Shown here: positions 37,590-50,000 of the stretch, one piece after another
Position numbering within the stretch: position 1 is the stretch's first letter
Layout: every line of letters starts with the position of its first letter
NCBI RefSeq assembly: GCF_964355755.1
Contig: NC_092677.1
Coordinates: 23,466,101 to 23,530,100 of the forward strand
Reading direction: 5' to 3'
Length of the DNA: 64,000 nucleotides
Source: Antedon mediterranea
Lineage: Eukaryota; Echinodermata; Crinoidea; Comatulida; Antedonidae
The notes under the pieces: model-generated
Told to the model about the DNA's origin: nothing
The model's input: the letters and a program-made list of their open reading frames with translations, nothing else
The model's database searches: none
Program-made: the position numbers and the translations under genes

Positions 37590-38030
37590 GCACCGTAGCC
37601 AAAGTTGTAAAACATTAACAACACCAAATTGGAAAAATGCTCAAGGTAAAGAACATTTTTAAATGTACAGATTTAAATATTTAAAAATACAGATCAACAA
37701 AAAATGGAATCTTTTACCAACTGAAATTAGAACAAAAGTAACTGGGAAAAATATTTATAAATTCAAAAATATATCAACTTAAATATCATCTAAGTGATCT
37801 ACTTTTTAAATTTTATTTCGTATATATGTCTTTTATACAAAAAAAAAATTGTTTTTAACTGTTCTGTAAATATCTTTTAAAATAGGCCTATGTATGCTTT
37901 TATTTTCTGTTTATATATTATAATTTTTCTTTGCTTTTAAACCTTGTAACTGGACCATTTTGAAAAGCAGTACTAGTACATTACTGAAAATGCAATCCAG
38001 TCAAAGAAAGAATAAATAAATTATTACATT
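37590..38030 (+). mobile_element. LINE 3' fragment with reverse-transcriptase C-terminus
   Basis: From 37705 the plus strand reads WNLLPTEIRTKVTGKNIYKF, the W-N-x-LP-x-x-I-R signature at the C-terminal end of many non-LTR retrotransposon ORF2 proteins (Jockey/CR1 type). It is followed by about 250 bp of AT-rich 3' UTR and an aataaataaatt tail near 38020. Upstream reverse transcriptase is missing, as in a typical 5'-truncated dead copy. Confidence 0.5.
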
Positions 38031-39490
38031 AATACTGATTTTGTTCTAATATAAATAAGTTATTAAAATTACATATTTCATGTATTATATGCTTAAAAAA
38101 CAAAATGGAAAGTGAAGTTAATGCACTAAATTTTATCCACTCCTCTAATAATGTTCGATCATTGGTCTATCTATAGCATTTCAAAAAATTATTTTTATTA
38201 AAGACATGCATAAATCCTTAGTCCTAAAACGAAAAATGTTATAATTACTTTTGTTTTTTGTAAGAAAAATGTATGTTTATCTATTTATCATTGATCGTTT
38301 TTCCTCCTCACTGTAGCACTACCTTTAGGACACTAGCCTAAAGATACGTCTGTAAATTGATGTTTAAATATAGACTAATATATAAGATAATCAGTGAAAC
38401 TTGACAAGAGGGACATTTTCTGTTTCCTTGGAGAGTTTTGTTTTCTGAACTGTATGAACTTACATTTATTTTACTTCATACGCAAGCCACTCACCAATTA
38501 CAGGATGAAGACACTATTTTAAATTGATCGCACTTGTAAACTAAATCTTGTTTGAGGCATTGAGGAGTTGAAAGCAGGATTGAACTCCTTAAACTACTAC
38601 TTTAACTTCATGAAACTTAAATCTACTAGTAATTTCAATAATAGAACTGGTTACAAAATTTGATAAGGTGCCCACTGATTTAACCAGTTTGTAAAAGTAA
38701 CACATTAATTTTTTTTTAAATTTTAATTTATTTGAAAATAAATATATATTCAGTGTTTAAGTAGTAAGAACTAACTAGCCATAAAAGAGGTGCATGTGAC
38801 ATGTTTGTTGACAAGGAACACCAGTGGCATAGCAGCTATGAGCACTCACTGGTTGAACTTAGGGGCCCCAGAGCTCAAGGGGCCCAGAGTATGCATGAGT
38901 ACTACCCAGTGTTGGAGGGTTTATATAGAGTTCTAAACCAGGGCCTTTTTCCCTGCATTACGCCGCTGACAAACACTATAAATTATCTACCAAGTTAACT
39001 GTTACTGACTATGATTTTATTAACAGTAACACTGTAAATGGCTAAACCATCAAAATCAATGCTGAATATGGCTACAGGGGCAAATTACACTACAGTACAA
39101 TAGTACAATTGTAATTTCAGCCGAGCTAGGAAAGATACCTTTCATCACAGACTTTATAACGAAAATTGAGCGTCAATGGTTAAACGTGTAAACAAAAAAA
39201 GGACAATGCAATGTCATTGACTTAGATGTCGATGACCTCCATCAAATCATGACAAATTACTGGCATTTGACAAACATGATATAAACAAAAAGGAAAATAA
39301 TAGTGAGTTTAAGAAAGGAACATCAATCACATTAACTGATATGTGTGTCAGACAACATGAGGTACATCAAAAGGTTTTACAAAAACATTACTAATTGTCA
39401 GTATATTGTATTTAAAGTAGTGCACTTAACATTAAGTTTTTCATAAAGAATGCACTTTATAATGTGTATTATAGCATATTACAACATATA
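38031..39490. other. No gene seen
   Basis: AT-rich. 38790-38960 contains text such as caccagtggcatagc and ggggccccagagctcaagg that looks like a fragment of a dispersed repeat. Confidence 0.5.
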
Positions 39491-39492
39491 TA

Positions 39493-39831
39493 AAGATGTA
39501 TTCTCCCTCTGACTAATTAAAAAAAAAATGAATAAAAAAAAAATGTCAAAAAAAAGTGGGTCATTTTGAAGTATCATAGTTATTAACTTTCACCAAAAAT
39601 TAGTCAGAAAAAAAAAATTTACCTGAAATACAGATTTTTTTTTGTTCAAAAAATAACTTTGACTTTCGACCAAAACATGTCTCATAATGCAATGCGCTTG
39701 ATGGCTACTCTGTATGCACAATCATAAAACTTTCTCGCGATCTGTGTGAAAACACCTTGACCGTGACGAGTTGTAAACAATCCTAATTAGCATCATGCAT
39801 AATTTTTGTGTTTCAAGGGACAATACATCTT
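39493..39831. mobile_element. 339-bp MITE with TA target duplication
   Basis: The ends aagatgtattctccct (39493) and agggacaatacatctt (ending 39831) mirror each other with few differences. TA lies on both sides (39491-39492 and 39832-39833). This is the pattern of Tc1/mariner-derived MITEs. No ORF. Confidence 0.75.
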
Positions 39832-40099
39832 TAAGTAGTATGATATTCAATAAATATTCTATTTAACTCTTAATGTGATTGAGAGTACTGAAATTTAGTT
39901 TTGGAACAAATAAGTGAAATGGAACAAATAATTTTATTCGGTCAAATATGTAAATGTGTTATATTTTCTTTGGGCTTCGCTCATAAAAATAAAATCTTTC
40001 ATCTCATGAAATTATTTGTACCATTACACTCATAAACCTTATTTGTATACTGTATTGTATAATTCCTGTCATTTTATTGGACGATTGTGATACTATTAA

Positions 40100-40403
40100 C
40101 ACGTTCACTGCCACGGCGTATTTATACGTCAAAAATTGCGTGTCGCTACTTGCCAAGACGTAATACTACGTCAAAATCGTAGCACTTTTGTATTGTATGT
40201 AGAATCACTGGCAGTGGTGATTGGAACAGGAATTATCGCATGGCAGTTTATGAATGATGTACGTAAACGATAATCTAAAAATATTTTGAATGACATCATG
40301 ATAGTCTGTGACCAGATGTTACACTTTCAAACTGTAATTTAATATGTAAACGGGACTTGGCACTGGGACAGAAATTACGGAAAATGCCTTGGCAGTCAAT
40401 GTG
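40100..40403. mobile_element. 304-bp MITE with TTAA target duplication
   Basis: Ends cacgttcactgcca and tggcagtcaatgtg are inverted matches (12 of 14). TTAA lies on both sides (40096-40099, 40404-40407). PiggyBac- or Kolobok-type non-autonomous element, unrelated in sequence to the one at 32099. It lies just past the 3' end of the WDR89-like gene. Confidence 0.8.
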
Positions 40404-40923
40404 TTAAACAATCGTGCGATAGTACCTTTTTCTCCATTTATTTCGCAGGAAAAATCTTCTGTACGAAAAAGAATTATTTAAAGACCGATTGATCGCAATC
40501 GAACTCACTTTTTTGGTCAAAAAGCACTTAGATATTAGCTACCTGTATAAATCGTTTGTATGATTTTAATTAATTAATAGAAACAACTCTAAAAGACGTG
40601 GAATCGTTGGAAAAAACAGAATATCTCCATCAGTTTCAGTTGCCTGGCGTCGTTTTGGAATAATACCACTACCTTTCTAGCCTAGGCCTAGAATAAATAA
40701 TGATGATATAGAGAATCCTGATGTACTATAGCCTGGTGCATAATCTGATGTACAGTAGTCTGGGACACAGTCTGAGAGATTTAGTCTGGGGCATAGTGCG
40801 ATAAGTTGCTGATGTAGTCTGGGACACAATCTAAGAGGTAACATAGTTTGGGGCTAAATACAAAGAGTTATTGATGTAAACTGGGACACAATCTGGGACA
40901 TAAAGTATGCTAAAGTTTGGTAA
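40404..40923 (-). other. Likely 3' UTR of the WDR89-like gene
   Basis: Downstream of the stop codon on the minus strand. 40690-40905 contains three to four imperfect tandem units with core tgtcccagactacatcag (minus strand). An AATAAA on the minus strand at about 40436-40441 is the first candidate polyadenylation signal, but the distance to the stop (about 480 nt) makes this only a guess. Confidence 0.35.
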
Positions 40924-41091
40924 CTATACCCTTAATGGTGATCCTCTCTTCTCTGATTTCCTAAGTGAGTGTGCTGCGTTGGACTGTTCCATTCTTCGCT
41001 CGTCTAAAATTGTTTTATTCTCCATAATGTTATCTTGTTGTTGCCATAGTGATATAACAGAATCCTCACCCCCAGTTACCAGGCTTCCAGT
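40924..41091 (-). CDS. WDR89-like, last coding exon
   Basis: Acceptor tttctag at 41092 upward; phase 0 start. Encodes TGSLVTGGEDSVISLWQQQD and a charged tail ending SEKRGSPLRV, then TAG at 40924-40926. SLVTGGEDSVISLW is the final WD blade. Human WDR89 likewise ends with a short basic tail. Confidence 0.88.
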   Translation of the reverse strand, partial: TGSLVTGGEDSVISLWQQQDNIMENKTILDERRMEQSNAAHSLRKSEKRGSPLRV

Positions 41092-44000
41092 CTAGAAAAT
41101 AAAAATGTTTTTCATTTAATGTGGTTAAGAGTACTTTATTACCTCCGTCAAGGAGGTTATGTATTCGATCGCATGTGTTTGTTAATGTTATGTTAATGTT
41201 AGCAGGATTACTCAAAATTTTGCTAGATATTATTTTCAGACTTGCTAGTGTTAAAAAATATGAGAGAATTTTCAAAAGCCGGCGATCTGGTAACACTATG
41301 TTTATTAAGAACAACTGGATATATAACCATTAAAGTTTGTAGTGCAATTAGCATAAAAACCACACTCAAAATTTGGGCGAAATCATAGGGAATTATACTT
41401 ATGGTGTAGGTATTGTACTCTCGGAGTGTCTTTTTTTATTTCAAAGTTAATAATCTGCTACTGGAAATCGGCAGGTCATACTCTCTAGACTACTAAGCAA
41501 CTACTGTATGATAATCATTCAGGTTATTGGATTGTTAAAAGTGTCTTTAACTAGAAAATCCTAGGTTTTAGAATTCTTGGATTCTCACCATTTTAATTAA
41601 AAGAACTCAATTCAATCCTAGTATATTGTTAATGCGCCTTCCAAATGAGATATTAATGGTTATTGGAAAATTTAATAGACTTTGGGAATAATGTTAAAAT
41701 GAGCAATATAAAACGCCCACTCAAAGCCTATAGCCTTTGTAAAAGAAAAACAGTCTGTTTCTCATGAAATATGGACTATAGAGGGCTCTGTTTTGTTAGT
41801 TACCAAAAAAAACCCAATAGGATAGATTACAATTCAATGCAAAATTAGAGAATCGGCATATCCTATGTAGGTCGTGTTTCCGCAGCCATAAAAAAATTAT
41901 TAATTTTTTAACCAATCAGATAATTATTACAAAAATAAAATGTGCATGATCAGACTTTATCGAACAACCTAAAAGCCCTCCCACAATGACACTATTTGTC
42001 TTTCAGGTGAAAGGTTAAAAATTATCGCATTTATCCAATAATTATCTGATTTGAATGAGATAATTTTTAGTTAATTTTCCTTGAGTGGAATCGGTTAAAC
42101 CCCTTTTCCACAGGCAGTTTATTTTATTTTAATTATCGGTTAATTTGTATTGGTTAATTTTTGGCTGCGGAAACACGGCCAGAGTTATGATTGGTCATCA
42201 GTCATAATGTATCTATTGTAAGAATTTGTTTGGATTATTATCATATTGTGTATAACAGGTGTATAACAGGTGTATAACAGGTGTATAACAGGTGTATAAC
42301 AGGTGTATAACAAGTGTATAACAGGTATACTACAGTGTTGACAAGTATTTCTACTATAACATGGGCTTTTAATTACCATCTGGTAGAGTTTTTTAATGTG
42401 TGAATTTTGTGTTGTATATGTGTTGCTAAGCCTTTTTGTAAGCATTGTACATATGCCGGATTTACAATATTGTTTAGCTGAAATAATTTATTGTTATTTT
42501 ATGGTGCTATATTTTTTTGTACACAGTTATGGGCATTTACACCCATTATTTTACATTGATTATGGTACAAGGCAATCTACATATTTAATGCAGTAACTTC
42601 ACTTTTAGTTTTAGTGTACAAGTGTTAAACTATTGCTACATTCCAGGGACGGATCTAGGTTTTTGGTGGAATAGGGAATAGGTGGAAGGGGAGGGGGTGG
42701 TGTTTCAGACATCCACATTAGGTAAATGACACCCAAGAAGGTTGGAAATGGTACTCTCGCATATAAAATTCATGATAAAATGGCACCTCCCACTAGTCTG
42801 GTTGGCCCGAAATGACACTTCAAGTATCATGCGCAGTTTTGATTTGCATTCAATGTGTAGTAAGTATACTATTTTGAGCATTTCGAAAAAAACTTTCATC
42901 ATACAAAAACATTAAAGTGCACAGAATAGCTTAAAATCGCATTTTGAAACGTTTTAGACCATTATGAGCGTTTCGAAAACCTTGTTAACATAAAAAGCCT
43001 GTTTAGCTCCACTGATTAAATCCACGCCTGCATTCAACACAAATTCTGTGATGTGGATCTTCACAATAGAAAACACTAACAGTTTATAGCCATAATGACA
43101 TACCAGGAATTTCCTATCCATAATTATTATTTGTCTTGTGTTAGGTTTTTACAAGCATTATAATTATATTTATCTATAACACCCACTTACGTATCTGACG
43201 AATGTATATGATGAAAAGGTTTTACTGTTATTATATACTGTTTATTTATTGAAGTTTGCGTCATGGGATCATAGGCCTCATTATGGTACGGTGTTCATTA
43301 TGTATTACCTGATCGTTCCAATGTAAACATCGTACGGTTGATGAGTGGGCTCCAGATAAACGATGTACAGGATAAAGCTTATCTTTACCTATCGTTAAAA
43401 GTGTTTGTTCACCACTGAAAAAAAAAAAAAAACAAAGATAAAGAAAGCAATCACATTAAGTTAAAATCTTTAACATTTACAGTATGCAGTACCGTAAAAT
43501 CTTGAAAAAAAGTCGATATACTACTTTTTTTTGTGGGCTTTTTTCCAATATGAATAAAGTGATCATTTAAATGATGTAGACATGATGATACAAGATCTCA
43601 TGAATAAAGTAAAGTGATCATCTCTTTTAAATTCATGTAGACATGGCAATACAAGATCTCATGAATGAAGTGATCATCTTCTAAATTCATGTAGACATGG
43701 CAATACAAGATCTCATGAACGAAGTGATCATCTTCTAAATTCATGTAGACATGGCAATACAAGATCTCATGAACGAAGTGATCATCTCTTCTAAATAATG
43801 TAGACATGATGATTCTACAAGATCTCATGAATGAAGTGATCATCTCTTCTAAATAATGTAGACATGATACAAGATCCCATGAATGAAGTGATTACATCTC
43901 TTCTAAATAAGGTAGACATGATGATTCTACAAGATCACATGAATGAAGTGATCATCTCTTCTAAATGATGTACACATGATACAAGATCTCATGAATGAAG

Positions 44001-47000
44001 TGATCATCTCTTCTAAATGATGTAGACATGATACAAGATCTCATGAATGAAGTGATCATCTCTTCTAAATGATGTACACATGATACAAGATCTCATGAAT
44101 GAAGTGATCATCTCTTCTAAATGATGAAGAAATGATACAAGATCTCATGAATGAAGTGATCATTTCTTCTAAATGATCTAGACATGATACAAGATCTCAT
44201 GAATGAAGTGATCATCTCTTCTAAATTATGTAGAAATGATACAAGATCTCATGAATGAAGTGATCATCTCTTCTAAATGATCTATATATTATACACAACT
44301 TCAGGAATGAAATGATCATCTCTTCTAAATGATGTAAACATGATACAAGATCTCATGAAAGGAGTGATCATCTTTTCTAAATGATGCAGACATGATACAA
44401 GATCTCATGAATGAAGTTATCATCTCTTCTAAATGATGTAGACATGATGATTCTACAAGATCACATGAATGAAGTGATCATCTCTTCTAAATGATGCAGA
44501 CACAATACAAGATCTCATGAATGAAGTGATCATTTCTTCTAAATGATCTAGACATGATACAAGATCTCATGAATGAAGTGATCATCTCTTCTAAATAATG
44601 TAGACATGATGATACAAGATCACATAAATGGAGTGATCATCTCTTCTAAATTCATGTAGACATAGAAATACAAGATCTAATGAATGAAGTGATCATCTCT
44701 ACTAAATGATGTAGACATGATACAAGATCTAATGAATGAAGTGATCATCTCTACTAAATGATGTAGACATGATACAAGATCTCATGAATGAAGTGATCAT
44801 TTCTTCTAAATGATCTAGACATGATACAAGATCTCCTGAATGAAGTGATCATTTCTTCTAAATGATCTAGACATGATACAAGATCTCATGAATGAAGTGA
44901 TCATCTCTTCTAAATTATGTAGAAATGATACAAGATCTAATGAATGAAGTGATCATCTCTACTAAATGATGTACACATGATACAAGATCTAATGAATGAA
45001 GTGATCATCTCTTCTAAATGATGTAGACATGATACAAGATCTAATGAATGAAGTGATCATCTCTTCTAAATGATGTAGACATGATACAAGATCTAATGAA
45101 TGAAGTGATCATCTCTTCTAAATGTTGTACACATGATACAAGATCTAATGAATGAAGTGATCATCTCTTCTAAATGTTGTACACATGATACAAGATCTAA
45201 TGAATGTAGTGATCATCTCTTCTAAATGTTAGATATGGTGATACAAGATCTCATGAATGAAGTTATCATCTCTACTAAATCTCTTAGTTACAGAAGCTTA
45301 TAACCATAGATCAAATTGAATTCTGCTAAAGTAATATTCAAATACCACTTGGTTTCTACACAGTTAAAAATACTCCATTGAATCTATTTTTGAAAATCGA
45401 TTATGAAAATACATCTATATTACAAGGTGTTACATAGCTGTAGACGATACCGGTCCATCATTTCTCGTACCAATAGGTTTTGTAACATCTTTTATCTAGC
45501 TGCCATTCAGTCACTGAATGCTTGTCAGTATACCGTATGAGAGTGATGTGACACTTTGAATTGTAATTGCGTTTATTTATCTGTTTTTGTATATATCAGA
45601 GCAAACATAACTTCTATGTATGTTTTATATGCATATGACAATAAATGGAAATAATTTTCCGCTGATGAATGAAGTGTCATCTAATCTCTTATATGACATG
45701 ACAAAATACAGGATCCTGTCATAACCATCTCTTCTAAACACAGACATGACAATATCCAGGAACTCATCTTCAGATCTTCGCTGCTAAACCTCTTGTTTCT
45801 GATTTACTTTGTAACATGCTCCTTGTCAACATATTATTTTAACTAAAACTTAGATAGTTAAATAGTATGTTGTATGTGTTGCTTCTCCGTTTTTGGACAA
45901 CCTTCTTGTTTTTTTCAGTTTGATTGCTTGAGAGTGAATTGAATAATGTATACCTGAGTATGATAAATGAAGACATCTCATCTACTAAAGGATGTATATA
46001 TTGTTTTTTAATTATCTATGACCTACCACAGCAAATATTTTTACTGTATTTGCAACATTGTATCAAATAAAATTTGACTAGTCTCTAACATCACAAGATT
46101 GTACCTGTGATGATGAGTGTGATGATGGTCTTAAAGGATTGTGAAAATTTGTTATAAATTCATCAGTTAATGTACTCTGGAAATATTTTAAAGCCAATGA
46201 ATCATCAGTAATCAGTAATTAGTAATTACTTGTATTTTTACAGTCACTCTTCGCTGAGATAAAAGGTGAGCAAGCGCTTCCGGAGAAAAAAAGTAATTCC
46301 TAAAAGACATCAAATTTTATAATGTTCTTTATAACATTATATTAGTCTGTTAGAAGACGCACAGTTCTCAAAATGCTAAATTTAATTTCTGTAGTCCAAT
46401 GAAAGTCAATTTAATTCAGTAAATAGAAAATGTCAGTAGTTTTTTACGTATCCCATTAAACATTCATTCTGCACATGCACAGATATTTCTGGTCATGCAC
46501 AGAACGATATCCTTATGTTATTTATCTCCATTTAAGTTTGTACGTAATTGATCCGAATTTCTGTAGTAATTGAGTGGTAATTGAGTAGTAATTGAGTAGT
46601 AATTGAGTAGTAATTGAGTAGTAATTGAGTAGTAATTTGAGGCACCTTCTTATACCTTATACCAACTCTCACATGAGGGCCGATATTTTGGCTATTTCCC
46701 ACGCATCCATAAAAATATTCAGAAAAAACATTTTGAAATTAACTATTTTGAAATAGCCTAGGACTGCACATTATTTAATTGAATTGAGCATAATTAGCCT
46801 AGGCATACGTTTATTTGTATGTTATGATTGATGTAGTACAGGAAATCCAACTCAATATGTCGAAAAATTAAATATAGAGGGCATCTTTGCGAATTTTTTG
46901 AGTTAAAATAACATAGAGGGGGTTATGTATTATTGTAATTGAATGTCTCACACATTGGCTACAGAAAAAGTTGGCAAGTATACCTTCTATTCTAACCATG

Positions 47001-50000
47001 TAGGGCTGTTAGGGAAGATTCTCACTCACTCCTACAGCCAAATCCTGCATCTTTCCCTACCTGATTTCAGTCATTTGATCATGCAGTAGAATCTGTATAC
47101 AAAGTTGTCCTAAATTATTGCTATTTTAAAGAAGATTATGATGCAATATGTTACTCACCGGTGATTTCCCGCCAAAACAATAAGTGTCTTCAGTGACGAA
47201 TGGTAAAATCCATCAACTAAATAATCAATAGAACAGGCATCCTACAAAATTAAAATAATATTATTAAATTACATAGCCTAGGAGGTTATATTTTTGTCTG
47301 AGATATTTGTGTGTGTGACGAATCTTTACTAAATTCACAGACATGACCATACTTCTGACTATATTTGACAGAAAATTGAATTTGTTGGCATTATTTTTAT
47401 TATTGTGAAATATCCAGATCTTTTATGTTTTACAGTTTGTGATTATATGAAAAGTATACAGATTGTACTTTAAATGTTATCGATAACGATATGTTTAAAA
47501 TTAATTAGTAATTTTATCAAATGTTCATGGTATTTGGGTATTTAAATTGAAAAGTTTTAGTGTACTTAAAAAAATATATTTAAAATGAAATGAATTCTTT
47601 CCAAAATCATTTTCAATTCATCATAAAAATAAACAATATATATTAAATTACTAATCCGGTGTAATCTAATCCAATTTACAGATTTTCAACTGTAGATGGT
47701 CTGTTAACATTACTAATGACAACTGCTAGTTGCTTATTTTGCATTTGCACTTACCATAGGAAATAGAGAACAGATTGACCAATGGAAAGTGAATGCCAAA
47801 TTAAGTGGATTTGTGTACTTTTTGTGATAAATGATTACACGTGCAGGTTCTTTAAAAAAATCTTGAATTATCAAAACTAGTTGAAAAACAGCTTTAGAAT
47901 TCTTATATCATATACACCTGTATTGAATCTAATCCAATGGAAATGTACAGCAGAATTTAATCATAAGTATCTCGTCCTCGAATTACAAAAGTAGACAATA
48001 GTTTGACCGCGGCTGATGATACCACGCTAGCTAAAAATTAATCCTAAACGGTGAAGCGACTTATTAAGCAGGCTTAACAGTTAATTTCACTTATCATCAA
48101 TTACCGAGTACCGAAGACGCAATTTAATCATGTGTGTTATAGTGTACTTACCCCGGAGACAGATTCTCGAACGTCGTCAAATCTTGTTAAGATGTTTGAC
48201 TGCAACAAAATAAATGTGCCAAGTCAGTATTAGGTTTTTCAAGAAAGGTTTTTATTTCTCATAAAAGTAATAAATCATAAAAATATAACATTAATACTAT
48301 AATTAAAAGAAAAAAAAAACCCTGAATCATTAAAAATAATATAATATATTAAAAAATAGTAGTTTATTTAGGGGATGTCCAAATTGAACTTGATTAACTA
48401 AAGATAAGTCAAGGATAATCCACTAAGTCCTTGATTTATTTCAGGTGGTGAATTGGACAGTACCCCGGGTATGAAGAGTGTTACGGTACTTTAACATACA
48501 CACAGGCAATGCAGCACACAGAACCAATGGCTTAATGTCTCATCTGAAAGACAGTGCTCTATATCATAGAGATTATAATAAAGTCACTACTACTACTCAT
48601 GTTACACTAGTTAGTTAGTTAGTAAACTCATCAGAATACCGTTCAATTATTATTGTTTATAACGAATTGAAATTATCAATTAGAAATGTTTAGTTGAATG
48701 GATTTAGTTATCCCATGAGGGAGTATTTAACGGATAACGATAGACTTAACACTACAGAGAAGAAAAAACTAATTTATTAAAAAAAGTAAAAACATGAAAT
48801 AAATACCAACCTTCCCACCATCCCCAACGATTTTATATACATATACTAATAATTAAATTATTTAAAAGTTTAACCCTTTGAAGAAATCGCCCGTATACCA
48901 TACAGGGGTAATTTACTATCCCAGGATACGAGGCCCGTTTATTGCACTTTTTGAGCATTTGACTTTTGACCTAGGTAAAAAAATTTGTTTGTTGCAATCC
49001 AAAACATTTCACATAACAAAAAAACAACAATTGCAGAAAGGAAAAATACAACATCCACATTCAAGGGACACCACTTTCAAGAGGACACTTTGTCTGTTGG
49101 GTCAAGAATGTGTCCTCTTAATGTACTCATAATTATATATTATAATTAAGCACTTTAAAAGTATAATTTGACTGATATTAAAGATAGGCAGAATGCAATT
49201 TCTTAATCTAGCAATCATTTCCATCAAATTCAATTATTAAAAGAAAGTATTTATAATATAATTGACTATCCCGGGACTAAGCTACTCAACAATTGCTCTA
49301 GCATATAATTGATTAATAAACAAACCAATTTCAATCCAATGGTATGGATTAGCTAATAATCTGAATTCTGACGGTAAGATAAATCCCTAAATAATATATT
49401 GCAATTTAAAATTATTGGAAATATCCCTTTTGTCTTAGAGAACAGATTTCACCATGTATTGGACAATAGATATCCAAACCTTTAAAGTCATAGTTTTCAA
49501 AGAGTTTCTATATTTTGATATAAAGTTTGCGGACACCACATATATTAGTTCTGAAAAGAGAGAATAAAGAAAGTCCAGGACTTTCTGCATTCGCACTCCT
49601 GCGGACGATCAAAGCATATTGATGTGTAAACTGACTTTGGGGTTGGGTCAACCGGCTCAGCTACAGTGAAGTTCACTTAAGGTTGACCCTGGTCTCCCCA
49701 ATTTCAGTTTTTGTTTGTTTTGTATATACTTAAATAGATCAAATAAATAATGAAATGAAATGAAATGATCAAAACGTTCAATTATGACTTGTCTTGGAGA
49801 ACAGATTTCACCATGTATTGGACAATAGACCAAGTTCAAGTTTAAAAAACATTTATTTGTTTAATAATGGCATATTATTTTACAGTATAATACATAGGTA
49901 TGTACATTATTTAAATGAACATGGTAATTAGCCATCATTTGGGGTCTTCTCTAGAAGAAATCAAGTGTATAGTCATTTTCAAAGACTATAAGTTTCTATA

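Noticed and set aside
43598-43843. Repetitive ORF on the minus strand with HEILYCHVYMNL units
   Set aside because: It is a reading of the 52-bp minisatellite and breaks as soon as monomer length changes.
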